Part shown: piece after piece, positions 1 to 9,018 of the stretch
Position numbering within the stretch: the stretch's first letter is position 1
Layout of the letters: each line of letters starts with the position of its first letter
Assembly (NCBI RefSeq): GCF_009905735.1
Contig: NZ_JAAALE010000008.1
Location: 106,517-170,516 of the forward strand
Length of the DNA: 64,000 nt
Direction: 5' to 3'
Origin: Porphyrobacter sp. SLTP
GTDB lineage: Bacteria > Pseudomonadota > Alphaproteobacteria > Sphingomonadales > Sphingomonadaceae
Notes under the pieces: generated by a model
Seen by the model: only the letters and a program-made list of their open reading frames with translations
Told to the model about the DNA's origin: nothing
Database searches by the model: none
Made by a program: the position numbers and the translations under genes

Positions 1-1098
1 CGGGCGGATTACGAGGCACTGCTTGATGCGATCCGCATCATCACCGGGGAAATCCGTTTCGCGCTCGGCATCCAGCTGATCGAAGGGCTGGCCGACCCGC
101 TCGACATCGCCCGCGCCCTGTCACGCACCGCCGAAGCGGCGATGCAATTGGCGGCCGAAGCGACAGTGCAGGAATTCGCGGCCAAGCATGGGCGAGTGCC
201 GGATAGCGAGTTGCTGATCCTCGGCCTCGGGCGGCTCGGCGGCGGGGCGCTGACCCATGCCTCGGACCTCGATATCGTCTACCTGTTCACTGGCGATTTC
301 GCCGCGCAATCGGATGGCGCGCGGCCCTTGGGAGCGACGGTCTATTACAATCGCCTCGCCAGCCGGGTCAGCGCCGCACTCTCGGTGCCGACCGCGCAGG
401 GCGCGCTTTACGAGGTCGACACGCGGCTCCGGCCGCAGGGCAACCAGGGGCCACTGGCGGTCAGCTGCGCAGCCTTTGGCAAGTATCAGCGCGAAGCGGC
501 ATGGACGTGGGAGCACATGGCGCTCGCCCGTGCACGGGTGCTTTATGGTTCGCCGCAAGCGCGCGCCGAGCTGGAAGATGTGCTCGCTGAAGTCCTGCAC
601 GCCCCGCGTGACCGGGCGGCTCTGCGCGATGCCGTGCTGGAAATGCGGGCCGAGATGGCGAAGCACAAGCCCGCCAGCGGCCCGGTCGATGCCAAGCTGG
701 CGCGCGGCGGCCTCGTCGATATCGAGTTCCTCGTCCACTATCTGCAATTGAAGGGCGAAGCGGCCGACGGCACCCCGCTGGCCCAGACGGCACGCCGCGC
801 GCTCGATCCCGATCTAGCCACGGCGCTGGAGGGGCTGATTGCGGCCGGCCTGCTCCCCGCCAGCCTTGCCGCGCCGCACGCGCTGATGAGCCGGATGCTG
901 GTCGCCGGACGCCTGCTCGCCCCCGATGGCCGCGAACCTCCGCCGAGCGGTGCGCGAGCGCTGGCGCGGGCGTGCGGGTGTGACAGCTACGAAGCTTTGC
1001 TCGAAGCCTTCGCCGCCGCGCGCCACGAGGTCGCGCAGGCATGGAAACAAATCTTGGGCACAGACATTCTCGCTACCGAACAGGAGAACCCCGCATGA
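1..1098 (+). CDS. glnE: Glutamine synthetase adenylyltransferase GlnE, C-terminal part
   Basis: The reading frame is open from base 1, so the start lies upstream and about 365 residues are visible. GlnE attaches AMP to and removes it from glutamine synthetase to tune nitrogen assimilation. The second nucleotidyltransferase domain shows GLGRLGG followed by SDLDIVYLF around visible residues 75-95; the paired acidic residues are the metal ligands. The helical GlnE C-terminus follows and ends in a lysine/glutamate-rich tail. The stop overlaps the start of the peroxiredoxin gene by four bases (ATGA), so the two are probably translationally coupled. The N-terminal adenylyl-removing domain is outside the window. 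Confidence 0.93.
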   Translation, partial: RADYEALLDAIRIITGEIRFALGIQLIEGLADPLDIARALSRTAEAAMQLAAEATVQEFAAKHGRVPDSELLILGLGRLGGGALTHASDLDIVYLFTGDFAAQSDGARPLGATVYYNRLASRVSAALSVPTAQGALYEVDTRLRPQGNQGPLAVSCAAFGKYQREAAWTWEHMALARARVLYGSPQARAELEDVLAEVLHAPRDRAALRDAVLEMRAEMAKHKPASGPVDAKLARGGLVDIEFLVHYLQLKGEAADGTPLAQTARRALDPDLATALEGLIAAGLLPASLAAPHALMSRMLVAGRLLAPDGREPPPSGARALARACGCDSYEALLEAFAAARHEVAQAWKQILGTDILATEQENPA

Positions 1099-1568
1099 GC
1101 AATTTCCCCGGCGTCGGCGACGCCATCCCCGATATCGCCATGGAAACCCCCGAGGGCGGCCAGGTGAAGCCTTCGGACTTCGCCGGATCGAAGCTGGTGA
1201 TCTTCTTCTACCCCAAGGACGACACCCCCGGCTGCACCACCGAGAACAAGGATTTCTCCGCGCTCAAGGCCGACTTCGAAGCGGCGAGCACAAAGCTGCT
1301 CGGCGTCAGCAAGGACCCGGCCAAGAAGCACGCCAAGTTCATCGCCAAGCACGGCCTCACCGCCCCGTTGGCGACTGATGCGGAAGAAGGCGGCCTCTCC
1401 GACGCGCTGGGCGTGTGGGCGGAAAAGCAGATGTACGGCAAGACCTACATGGGCATGGTGCGTGCGACCTATCTGGTGGGCGCCGACGGGAAAATCGCGC
1501 GCATCTGGGACAAGGTGAAGGTGGCCGGCCACGCCGAAGAGGTTCTGGCGGTAGCTAAAGCACTCTAA
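1095..1568 (+). CDS. bcp: Peroxiredoxin of the BCP/PrxQ type, single cysteine
   Basis: A 157-residue thiol peroxidase that reduces hydrogen and organic peroxides. The peroxidatic cysteine lies in YPKDDTPGCT near residue 47, in the thioredoxin-fold consensus. The resolving cysteine normally five residues later in E. coli BCP is absent, and this is the only cysteine in the protein. It should therefore act as a one-Cys enzyme using an external thiol. A longer in-frame start exists 54 bases upstream, but the ATG that overlaps the glnE stop fits the family N-terminus (MSNFPGVGD). It probably shares a transcript with glnE. Confidence 0.92.
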   Translation: MSNFPGVGDAIPDIAMETPEGGQVKPSDFAGSKLVIFFYPKDDTPGCTTENKDFSALKADFEAASTKLLGVSKDPAKKHAKFIAKHGLTAPLATDAEEGGLSDALGVWAEKQMYGKTYMGMVRATYLVGADGKIARIWDKVKVAGHAEEVLAVAKAL

Positions 1569-1577
1569 CGCACCTTC

Positions 1578-2369
1578 ATGACAACCATCGCCCGCGCCAT
1601 CCGTTCAGCCCTGCTGACCGCCGACCCGCGCGCCAAGTGCTTCGCCACCCGGCAGGTGGCGCGGGACTGGCGCATGGGGAAGCTTGCGTGGGACTTCGAC
1701 GTGGCGATGCCGGGCCAGCCCGCCTGGCCCGACGCGCCCGAACTGCTGTCGCCGGGCCAGATGCCGAAGCGCCGCAAGGGCGGCAGCGAACGCGGGCGAA
1801 TCGCGCTGTGGCACAGCCTTGCCCATATCGAATTCGTCGCGATTGATCTGGCGCTCGACATGGCGGGGCGGTTCGGGGCCGAGATGGGGCGCGAATTCGT
1901 CAGCGATTTCATGGATGTGGCAGCGGACGAGGCGATGCATTTCGCCCTGCTGGCGCGAAAACTCGAACAGCTCGGCAGCCATTACGGCGCGCTGCCCGCC
2001 CATGCCGGGCTGTGGGAAGCGGCCCACGAAACGCGCGATGATGTCGCCGCGCGGCTCGCCGTGGTGCCGATGGTGCTCGAAGCGCGGGGGCTGGATGTGA
2101 CGCCTGCGACGCTCGACCGGGTGCGTGCGAGCGGCGATGAGGGCGGGGCAAAGATCCTCTCGCGGATACTTGACGACGAAATTCGCCATGTCGCGGCAGG
2201 CACCAAGCACTTTTTGCGATGCGCGGAACTGACGCAGTCTGAGCCCGAATCCCTTTGGCAGAGCCTCGTAAAGCGGCACTTCAAAGGTCACGTTAAGCCA
2301 CCGTTCAACGACTCAGCGCGTCTTGCAGCCGGTTTGTCGCGTGGTTTCTATGCAGAGATTGCGCATTAA
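1578..2369 (+). CDS. DUF455 ferritin-like protein
   Basis: A 263-residue protein of the DUF455 family, which has a ferritin-like four-helix fold related to MiaE-type di-iron enzymes. Candidate metal ligands are visible in three helices: HIEFVAID, DEAMHFALL and DDEIRHV, the E/H spacing expected for a carboxylate-bridged di-metal site. The substrate is unknown; a hydroxylase or oxidoreductase role is inferred from fold only. It begins nine bases after bcp, which suggests the same operon. Confidence 0.8.
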   Translation: MTTIARAIRSALLTADPRAKCFATRQVARDWRMGKLAWDFDVAMPGQPAWPDAPELLSPGQMPKRRKGGSERGRIALWHSLAHIEFVAIDLALDMAGRFGAEMGREFVSDFMDVAADEAMHFALLARKLEQLGSHYGALPAHAGLWEAAHETRDDVAARLAVVPMVLEARGLDVTPATLDRVRASGDEGGAKILSRILDDEIRHVAAGTKHFLRCAELTQSEPESLWQSLVKRHFKGHVKPPFNDSARLAAGLSRGFYAEIAH

Positions 2370-2462
2370 CGACTCACCCGGATAACAACGCTTCAAGAAA
2401 GGCGCGCAACAGACGTGCTGGGGCATTCAACGGCGAAAGCTGCTATCGGGATTCGGGTCAGT

Positions 2463-3203
2463 ATGAAATTTGCCGTGCGCCACATGCTGAAGCTTGCTGT
2501 GTCAGCTGCTTCAGCCATTCTGGTCTCCGCTGCCGCTCCGGCATTCGCCAACACCGCCAATTCCGCCACCACTGCCACCAGCGCCGACGTGACCCAGCCG
2601 CTCCGCGAAGGTCAGCCCGAAGTGGTCGACACGGGCGATGCCCGCTTCAAGTCGCTTTTTTCCAGCTGGACCGCGATGGAGCGTACCAGCCCCACGCTCG
2701 GATCCGGCGCCGAGGTGACCGCCTATTCTTCCCCGATCCCGCAGCGCGCCGTTTCGGTGCCGTCGCGCATGCCGCTTGAAGGCGCATCGCTGACCAGCGG
2801 CTTCGGAATGCGCACGCACCCGGTGCTCGGCGGGCGCCGCGCCCACGCCGGGATCGATCTCGCTGCGCCGACCGGCACCCCGGTCTATGCCACCGCTGAC
2901 GGCGTGATCGGCCGCGCCGACTGGTATTCGAGCTATGGCCTTTACATCAGCATCAATCACGGTGCTTCGATGGAAACGCGCTACGCCCACCTCTCGCGTC
3001 TGGCAGTGGCTGCGGGCGACAATGTGAAGAAGGGCGACCTCATCGGCTACGTCGGTTCGACCGGCCGTTCGACCGGCCCGCACCTGCATTACGAAGTCCG
3101 CGTTGACGGGCTTGCAGTCAATCCGATTCCGTATATGGTAGAGAGCGAAGCACAGCTGGCTTACGCCCGCGATGCTCGTCTGACCGGCCAGGGTGGCGAA
3201 TAA
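2463..3203 (+). CDS. Secreted M23 zinc endopeptidase
   Basis: A 246-residue exported peptidoglycan hydrolase of the LytM/M23 family. The N-terminus is a signal peptide (MKFAVRHMLK, then an Ala/Val-rich core ending AAPAFA). The catalytic domain starts near residue 105: HPVLGG, then HAGID (H128 and D132 as zinc ligands), and GPHLHYE (H207 and H209). This family cuts peptide cross-links in the wall. A GTG 48 bases upstream is in frame, but this ATG gives a normal signal peptide. A rho-independent terminator follows, so it is the last gene of its unit. Regulation is not evident. Confidence 0.88.
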   Translation: MKFAVRHMLKLAVSAASAILVSAAAPAFANTANSATTATSADVTQPLREGQPEVVDTGDARFKSLFSSWTAMERTSPTLGSGAEVTAYSSPIPQRAVSVPSRMPLEGASLTSGFGMRTHPVLGGRRAHAGIDLAAPTGTPVYATADGVIGRADWYSSYGLYISINHGASMETRYAHLSRLAVAAGDNVKKGDLIGYVGSTGRSTGPHLHYEVRVDGLAVNPIPYMVESEAQLAYARDARLTGQGGE

Positions 3204-3291
3204 GCGACCCTCACGATAGGCTCCGGCGAGTAGGCTTCACGAGATTGCCCGCTGTAAGTGGGCCGGACATTGGAGAGGGTGTCCGATCATT

Positions 3292-3320
3292 GGCGGCGGG
3301 TTTACCCGCCGCCTTTTTTT
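3292..3320 (+). terminator. Rho-independent terminator after the M23 gene
   Basis: A perfect nine-base stem GGCGGCGGG/CCCGCCGCC with a TTTA loop is followed by seven T. It separates the M23 gene from the acyl-CoA synthetase operon. Confidence 0.9.
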
Positions 3321-3458
3321 GTGCCCTCGTGATCGCCAGCTTCGCGCCTCACTCCCCGCACGATAAGTAGCATTTTCCATACCGTTTTTGCTTGCGGGGC
3401 CGCGCGCCTCGCGTAATTTCCTCTCCAAGCCATGCAAATGGCAAGGGAGAGAGAAACC

Positions 3459-5006
3459 ATGTCGATGCATCCGATCGCGCACGCCGCGACCCGCCCTGAT
3501 CATCCCGCTGTCATCATGACCGGATCAGGCAAGCAGATCACCTATGGCGCAATGGAAGCGGAATCGAACCGCTTTGCCCACTTGCTGCGCGCCCGGGGCA
3601 TCAATCAGGGCGATGCCTTTGCGGTGCTGCTGGAAAACCGGATCGAGTATTTCACCCTGATCTGGGGCTCGCAGCGCGCGGGCACGATGCTGGTGCCGAT
3701 CTCGTCGCGCCTGACCGCGCCCGAGGCTGCCTATATCATCCGCGATGCGCAGGCCACGCTGCTGATCACCAGCGGCTATTTCACCGAGATCCTCGGCGAT
3801 ATCCGCAAGGAGTGTCCCGGCCTTGAGGTGCTGATGATGGATTCCGGCGACGCGGAAGATTTCGCCGCCGCGCTTGCCGCCCAGCCGACCACTCCGATCC
3901 CCGATCAGCGCGCCGGGATGGTGATGCTCTATTCCTCGGGCACCACCGGCCGCCCCAAGGGCATCCGCCCCGCCCCGCCCGAAGATCCCGATCCGCAGGC
4001 GCCCGTCCCGCTGCTCGGCCTCGCCACGATGGGCGCGGGGATGCCGGCGGACGGCACGATGGTCTATCTCTCCCCCGCCCCGCTCTACCACGCGGCCCCC
4101 ATCGGCTGGTGCTCGATCGTCCACCGGCTTGGCGGGACGGTGGTGATGATGGAGAAGTTCGATCCCGAGGAAGCCTTGAAGGCGATCGAGCGCTACAAGG
4201 TAACCGACAGCCAGTGGGTGCCGACCCATTTCGTGCGCTTCCTCAAGCTCGATCCGGCGGTGCGCACCCGTTACGACCTTTCGAGCCACAAGCGCGCGCT
4301 CCACGCCGCCGCGCCCTGCCCCGTGCCGATCAAGCGCGAGATGATCGAATGGTGGGGGCCGATCGTGAACGAATACTACGCCGGCTCCGAAATGATCGGG
4401 ATGACGCTGGTGAAGTCCGAACACTGGCTCGCCAAGCCCGGCACGGTCGGTATTGCGGTGCATGGCAAGGTCCATGTCTGCGGGCCGGAGGGCGAGGAGC
4501 TTCCCGCCGGGCAGGATGGCCTCATCTTCTTCGAGAACGTCAATCTCCCCACCTATCACAACGATCCCGCCAAGACCGCCGAAGCGATGCACCCCAGCGG
4601 GTGGATGACGCTTGGCGATATCGGCCATCTCGACAGCGACGGCTTCCTGTTCCTCACCGACCGCAAGAGCCACATGATCATCTCCGGCGGGGTGAACATC
4701 TACCCGCAGGAGATCGAGAACCTGCTCGTCACCCACCCCAAGGTGATGGACGCCGCCGTGATCGGCGCGCCTTGCCCTGATCTGGGCGAGAAGGTGGTGG
4801 CGGTGGTGCAGCCCAAGGACATGGCGCAGGCCGGGCCGGGGCTGGAGGCGGAGCTGCGCGACTTCCTCAGCGCCAGCCTCTCCAAGATCAAGATGCCCAA
4901 GCTGTTCGACTTCCGCCCCGAACTCCCGCGCGAAGCCAATGGCAAGCTCTACAAGCGCGAGCTGCGGGATGAATACGCTGCCAAGGCAAAGGCCGACGCA
5001 GCGTGA
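3459..5006 (+). CDS. Acyl-CoA synthetase, AMP-forming
   Basis: A 515-residue class I adenylate-forming enzyme that activates a carboxylic acid to its CoA thioester through an acyl-AMP. Visible motifs are YSSGTTGRPKGI (phosphate loop), YYAGSE, GDIGHLDSDGFLFLTDR (adenine/ribose region) and the C-terminal PREANGKLYKRE with its adenylating lysine. The chosen ATG has a GGGAGAG ribosome site at normal spacing; an ATG 27 bases upstream does not. It overlaps the P450 gene by four bases, so the pair is likely one catabolic unit acting on a hydrophobic acid such as a terpenoid, steroid side chain or alkyl acid. The substrate cannot be read from sequence. Confidence 0.88.
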   Translation: MSMHPIAHAATRPDHPAVIMTGSGKQITYGAMEAESNRFAHLLRARGINQGDAFAVLLENRIEYFTLIWGSQRAGTMLVPISSRLTAPEAAYIIRDAQATLLITSGYFTEILGDIRKECPGLEVLMMDSGDAEDFAAALAAQPTTPIPDQRAGMVMLYSSGTTGRPKGIRPAPPEDPDPQAPVPLLGLATMGAGMPADGTMVYLSPAPLYHAAPIGWCSIVHRLGGTVVMMEKFDPEEALKAIERYKVTDSQWVPTHFVRFLKLDPAVRTRYDLSSHKRALHAAAPCPVPIKREMIEWWGPIVNEYYAGSEMIGMTLVKSEHWLAKPGTVGIAVHGKVHVCGPEGEELPAGQDGLIFFENVNLPTYHNDPAKTAEAMHPSGWMTLGDIGHLDSDGFLFLTDRKSHMIISGGVNIYPQEIENLLVTHPKVMDAAVIGAPCPDLGEKVVAVVQPKDMAQAGPGLEAELRDFLSASLSKIKMPKLFDFRPELPREANGKLYKRELRDEYAAKAKADAA

Positions 5007-6301
5007 GCGGGGAGGCGGTGCTTTCGGGCGACGTCGCCCGCAAGGTCATCGATCCGCACGCCTATGCCGAATGGGACGGGCTGCTCGACACCTTCGATCA
5101 TATCCGCGCCACCACGCCCGTCGCCAAGGTGCAGCCCGACACGCCGGGGCTGTTCGACCCGTTCTGGCTCGTCACCAGCTATGACGATGTGATGCGGATT
5201 TCGAAGGACAACGCTGCCTTCCTCAACAACCCGCGCCCGGTGGTGTTCAGCTTCAATCAGGCGATCGAATTCAGCCGCGCGGCGACCGGATCGAACATGC
5301 TGGTCGATTCGCTGGTGGTGTTCGACGCGCCGATCCACCCCAAGTATCGCAAGCTGACGCAGGAATGGTTCATGCCGCGGAACCTCGCACGGCTCGAGGA
5401 TGAACTGCGCGCGCTGGCGGCCCGCACGGTCGACCGGATGCTGGAACAGGGGGCCTCGGGCGAGGTGGACTTCGTCAAGGAAGTCTCCGGCCCCTATCCC
5501 TTGCGCGTCGTCATGCAAATCCTCGGCGTCCCCCCGGAGGACGAGTTCCGAATGCAGATGCTCACCCAGCAATTGTTCGGCGGGCAGGACAAGGACCTGT
5601 CGGGCAGCGGCATGGATCAGATGACGCCCGAACAGGTGGTGCAGATCGTTGCCGGGGCGGTGAAGACTTTCGAGGATTACTTCGCCGGAATCGCCGAGGA
5701 TCGCCGCAAGCACCCGACCGAGGACGTCGCCAGCGTCATCGCCAATGCGCTGGTCGATGGCCAGCCGCTCCCCCCGCGCGACATGGCGGGCTACTACATC
5801 ATCGTCGCCACCGCCGGGCATGACACCACCAGCGCCAGCACGGCGGGCGCGATGCAGGCCTTGGCGAATGACCCCGAGCAATGGGCGCGGGTCAAGGCGG
5901 ACCGCTCGCTCCTGCCCGGCATCGTCGAGGAAGCGATCCGCTGGACCAGCCCGGTGCAGCACTTCATGCGCACGGCAGCCGAGGATTGCGCGCTGGGCGG
6001 GCAGCAGGTGAAGAAGGGTGACTGGCTGATGATCAACTACGTCGCCGCCAATCACGACCCCGCGCAGTTCCCCGACCCGCGCCGGTTTGACGCCGCACGC
6101 TCGCCCAACCGCCACCTCGCATTTGGCGCGGGGGCGCACCAGTGCCTTGGCCTGCATCTGGCACGGCTGGAGATGAAGATCCTGTTCGAAGCGATCCTCG
6201 ACCGGGTCGCCAGCGTGGAACCGGCAGGCGAGGCCAAGCGCGCCAGCAGCACCTTTGTCGGCGGGCTGAAAACTCTGCCGCTGCGGGTAACGGCGGCCTG
6301 A
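5003..6301 (+). CDS. Cytochrome P450
   Basis: A 432-residue soluble bacterial P450. The heme loop reads FGAGAHQCLG with the axial cysteine, the I-helix oxygen-activation motif reads AGHDTT, and the ExxR helix is EEAIR. It starts with GTG overlapping the synthetase stop. No ferredoxin or ferredoxin reductase is adjacent, so electrons must come from elsewhere. The N-terminal region resembles, from memory, CYP108-like terpene hydroxylases of sphingomonads, but this is not certain. Likely role: hydroxylation of the same substrate class handled by the coupled acyl-CoA synthetase. It ends four bases from the convergent galU. Confidence 0.9.
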   Translation: MSGEAVLSGDVARKVIDPHAYAEWDGLLDTFDHIRATTPVAKVQPDTPGLFDPFWLVTSYDDVMRISKDNAAFLNNPRPVVFSFNQAIEFSRAATGSNMLVDSLVVFDAPIHPKYRKLTQEWFMPRNLARLEDELRALAARTVDRMLEQGASGEVDFVKEVSGPYPLRVVMQILGVPPEDEFRMQMLTQQLFGGQDKDLSGSGMDQMTPEQVVQIVAGAVKTFEDYFAGIAEDRRKHPTEDVASVIANALVDGQPLPPRDMAGYYIIVATAGHDTTSASTAGAMQALANDPEQWARVKADRSLLPGIVEEAIRWTSPVQHFMRTAAEDCALGGQQVKKGDWLMINYVAANHDPAQFPDPRRFDAARSPNRHLAFGAGAHQCLGLHLARLEMKILFEAILDRVASVEPAGEAKRASSTFVGGLKTLPLRVTAA

Positions 6302-6305
6302 GCCG

Positions 6306-7184
6306 CTACTTCAGCAAGTCCAGCGCAATCGCCCGCACCTCGGCGCCCATGTCAGGGCGGGCGAGCGCGATGGCCAGCGTCGCCTCGACAAAGCCGACCT
6401 TGCTGCCGCAGTCGTAGCGCGCGCCGTCGAAGGTCACCGCGTGGAACGGCTGCTGGCCGATCATCTTGGCCATCGCGTCGGTCAGCTGGATCTCACCGCC
6501 CGCGCCCTTGCCCTGATTCTCCAGCACCCGCATCACTTCGGGCTGGAGGATGTAGCGGCCCGAGACGATCTTGTTGGACGGCGCGTCGGCCTGCGCCGGC
6601 TTCTCCACCAGCCCCCGCACCTCGGTCAACGCGCCCTGCGAAGCGCCGGGGTCGATCACGCCGTAGGACGAGACCTGCGCCATCGGCACTTCGAGCACGC
6701 TGATGAGGTTGCCGCCGACCTCGCTATAGGCCTCGACCATCTGCTTCATGCAGCCGGTGCCCCCTTCGCGGGCGACCATCAACTCATCAGGGAGGAAGAT
6801 CGCAAACGGCTCGTCTCCGACAATCGCCCGGGCGCACCAGATCGCGTGGCCAAGGCCCAGCGGCACCTGCTGGCGCACCGCGATGATGTCGCCCGGCGTG
6901 GCGCGGGTGCAATCGAGCACCGACAGGTCCTTGCCCCGCTCCGCCATGGTCTGTTCGAGTTCAAAGGCGATGTCGAAATGCTCGACAATCCCGGTCTTCC
7001 CGCGCCCGGTGACGAAGATCATCTGTTCGATCCCCGCCTCGCGCGCTTCGTCCACCGCATACTGGATCAGCGGACGGTCAACGACAGGGAGCAGCTCCTT
7101 GGGCACCACCTTGGTCGCGGGCAGGAAGCGGGTGCCAAGACCGGCAACGGGGAAAACGGCTTTCCGGATCGGCTTGGGAGACAT
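6306..7184 (-). CDS. galU: UTP-glucose-1-phosphate uridylyltransferase
   Basis: A 292-residue enzyme making UDP-glucose from UTP and glucose-1-phosphate for exopolysaccharide, lipopolysaccharide and glycolipid synthesis. The nucleotide-binding N-terminus is FPVAGLGTRFLPATK, followed by PKELLPVVDRP and the catalytic-site segment LPDELMV. Length and motifs match bacterial GalU. It runs convergent with the P450 gene and divergent from murA, with 135 bases between the two start codons holding both promoters. Confidence 0.95.
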   Translation of the reverse strand: MSPKPIRKAVFPVAGLGTRFLPATKVVPKELLPVVDRPLIQYAVDEAREAGIEQMIFVTGRGKTGIVEHFDIAFELEQTMAERGKDLSVLDCTRATPGDIIAVRQQVPLGLGHAIWCARAIVGDEPFAIFLPDELMVAREGGTGCMKQMVEAYSEVGGNLISVLEVPMAQVSSYGVIDPGASQGALTEVRGLVEKPAQADAPSNKIVSGRYILQPEVMRVLENQGKGAGGEIQLTDAMAKMIGQQPFHAVTFDGARYDCGSKVGFVEATLAIALARPDMGAEVRAIALDLLK

Positions 7185-7319
7185 GAACTGCCCTCGTTGC
7201 TTGCTTCTGGTTGCCTGATGTCCCGCGACCCGTGCCTTGCGCCATAACCGAGGTCAATGATTGATCGGAAACCGGACCCGGCGAGTTGCACGAAAGGCAC
7301 TTTTCGCTAAGGCGGAATC

Positions 7320-8600
7320 ATGGACAAACTCATCATTCGTGGCGGCAACCGCCTTTCCGGCACCATCCCGATCTCCGGCGCGAAGAATGCGGCACTGACG
7401 CTCATTCCCTGCGCGCTGCTGACCGAGGAACCCTTGACGCTGCGCAACCTGCCGCGGCTGGCGGATATCGACGGGTTCCAGCACCTGATGAACCAGTTTG
7501 GCGTCACCACCGTGATCCAGGGCACGCGCCCGGAGGATTTCGGCCGGGTGATGAGCCTTGAGGCAACCCGCATCACCTCGAACGTCGCGCCCTATGATCT
7601 GGTGCGCAAGATGCGCGCCTCGATCCTCGTGCTCGGCCCGATGCTGGCCCGCAGCGGCGAAGCGACCGTGTCGATGCCCGGCGGCTGCGCGATCGGCAAC
7701 CGCCCGATTGACCTGCACTTGAAGGCATTGGAAGCCTTCGGGGCCAAGATCGAGCTGGCAGCGGGCTATGTCCGCGCGATCCAGCCCGATGGCGGAATGC
7801 CGGGCGGGGACTTCGATTTCCCGGTGGTCAGCGTCGGCGCGACCGAGAATGCGCTCATGGCCGCTGTGCTGGCGAACGGCACCAGCCGCCTGTTCAACGC
7901 CGCGCGCGAGCCGGAGATTGTCGACCTTTGCAACATGCTCGTTGCGATGGGGGCGGAGATCGAGGGGATCGGCACCTCCAACCTCACCATTCACGGCGTG
8001 AAGCGCCTGCACGGGGCGACCTACCGCGTCATGCCGGACCGGATCGAAGCCGGCTCCTACGCCTGCGCGGCCGCGATCACCGGCGGCGAAGTGCGCCTGG
8101 ACGGCGCCAAGGCTGACGACATGATGGCGACGATCCACGCGTTGCAGGCCATCGGCTGCGATGTGACGTGGGACGCCAAGAGCATCACCGTGGGGGCAAA
8201 CGGCGCGCTGAAAGCCACCAACCTCACCACCGCGCCCTATCCGGGCCTTGCCACCGACATGCAGGCGCAGCTGATGGCGCTATTGTGCAAGGCCGAAGGC
8301 GCGAGTGTGCTGAAAGAAACGATCTTCGAAAACCGCTTCATGCACGTGCCGGAACTCGCGCGCATGGGCGCAGACATCACCACCGAGGGCCGCACCGCGA
8401 TCGTCAAGGGCGTGGACCGGTTGACCGGCGCCGAGGTCATGGCGACCGACCTGCGCGCGTCGATGAGTCTCGTCATCGCCGCCCTCGCGGCCGAGGGCGA
8501 GACGACGGTGCGGCGGCTGTATCACCTCGACCGTGGGTATGAGCGGCTGGAGGAGAAGCTCCAGCTGGTCGGCGCGGATATCGAACGGGTGGATGATTGA
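7320..8600 (+). CDS. murA: UDP-N-acetylglucosamine 1-carboxyvinyltransferase
   Basis: A 426-residue enzyme for the first committed step of peptidoglycan synthesis, transfer of enolpyruvate from PEP to UDP-GlcNAc. The catalytic-loop cysteine is C123 in [10 protein letters not shown], which predicts fosfomycin sensitivity. The N-terminal substrate lysine is in SGAKNAAL. The full length matches the family. It is followed by a palindromic intergenic repeat rather than a simple terminator. Confidence 0.97.
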   Translation: MDKLIIRGGNRLSGTIPISGAKNAALTLIPCALLTEEPLTLRNLPRLADIDGFQHLMNQFGVTTVIQGTRPEDFGRVMSLEATRITSNVAPYDLVRKMRASILVLGPMLARSGEATVSMPGGCAIGNRPIDLHLKALEAFGAKIELAAGYVRAIQPDGGMPGGDFDFPVVSVGATENALMAAVLANGTSRLFNAAREPEIVDLCNMLVAMGAEIEGIGTSNLTIHGVKRLHGATYRVMPDRIEAGSYACAAAITGGEVRLDGAKADDMMATIHALQAIGCDVTWDAKSITVGANGALKATNLTTAPYPGLATDMQAQLMALLCKAEGASVLKETIFENRFMHVPELARMGADITTEGRTAIVKGVDRLTGAEVMATDLRASMSLVIAALAAEGETTVRRLYHLDRGYERLEEKLQLVGADIERVDD

Positions 8601-8614
8601 TCCGGCGCTCCCTC

Positions 8615-8705
8615 GTCATTGCGAGCGAAGCGAAGCAATCCATCGACTGAGCTTGCAGTAGTCGGTCGGTCTTTGGATTGCCGCGGCCTTCGGCCTCGCA
8701 ATGAC
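8615..8705. repeat. Imperfect palindromic intergenic repeat after murA
   Basis: The left arm (8615-8642) begins GTCATTGCGAGCG and ends GCAATCCA; the right arm (8674-8705) begins TGGATTGC and ends CGCAATGAC. The outer 8-9 bases of the arms pair perfectly and the middle has diverged. This is the GTCATTGCGAG type of scattered palindrome known from many proteobacterial genomes. The 16-base sequence at 8610-8625 recurs at 27319-27334. Confidence 0.8.
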
Positions 8706-8709
8706 TAAG

Positions 8710-8937
8710 TCAGCCGTTCACCACCAACCAGACCCTGATCGCGCTCGCCAGTCCCGGGGGCGTCGGTGACTTGATCCGTTCGGCATCGATGCGGGCGACC
8801 AAGGCAGCAATCGCCAGCCCCTCGCGCATGGCGGCGCCTTTCAGCATATCCCAGAACAGCGGTTCAAGGCTGATCGAGGTCTGGTGACCCGCGATACTCA
8901 GCGAGCGTTTGACCGGGGGGTGATAGGGCGACGTCAT
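8710..8937 (-). CDS. Ribbon-helix-helix domain protein
   Basis: A 75-residue protein with the RHH_4-type pattern VKRSLSIAGHQTSISLEPLFWDML followed by a second helix (LAIAALVARIDAER); the first segment matches a beta-strand plus helix that binds DNA as a dimer. Targets are unknown. The chosen start follows AGAGGCGG; a longer in-frame start would run through a palindromic repeat and is unlikely. It lies downstream of the unknown gene at 9019-9531 in the same direction, separated by a stem-loop repeat. Confidence 0.75.
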   Translation of the reverse strand: MTSPYHPPVKRSLSIAGHQTSISLEPLFWDMLKGAAMREGLAIAALVARIDAERIKSPTPPGLASAIRVWLVVNG

Positions 8938-8966
8938 CCGCCGCCTCTTAACACGTCTTTGTGGTC

Positions 8967-9012
8967 GCATCGCTGTTTGCAGAAAACCGGTTCCCACTTT
9001 TCTGCGCGATGC
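8967..9012. repeat. Nested stem-loop repeat between two minus-strand genes
   Basis: Outer arms GCATCGC (8967-8973) and GCGATGC (9006-9012) enclose inner arms GCAGAAAA (8979-8986) and TTTTCTGC (8998-9005) around an ACCGGTTCCCAC-type loop. It resembles a small palindromic repeat commonly seen between genes in alphaproteobacteria. It starts seven bases past the stop of the 9019-9531 gene and could also end or stabilise its transcript. Confidence 0.75.
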
Positions 9013-9018
9013 TCCGGA

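Noticed and set aside
3525..4736. Minus-strand frame of 403 codons opposite the acyl-CoA synthetase
   Set aside because: Antisense shadow without any domain.
8951..8960. Short CGTCTTTGTG as another copy of the CACAAAG repeat
   Set aside because: Only a few bases match and no paired arm exists nearby.
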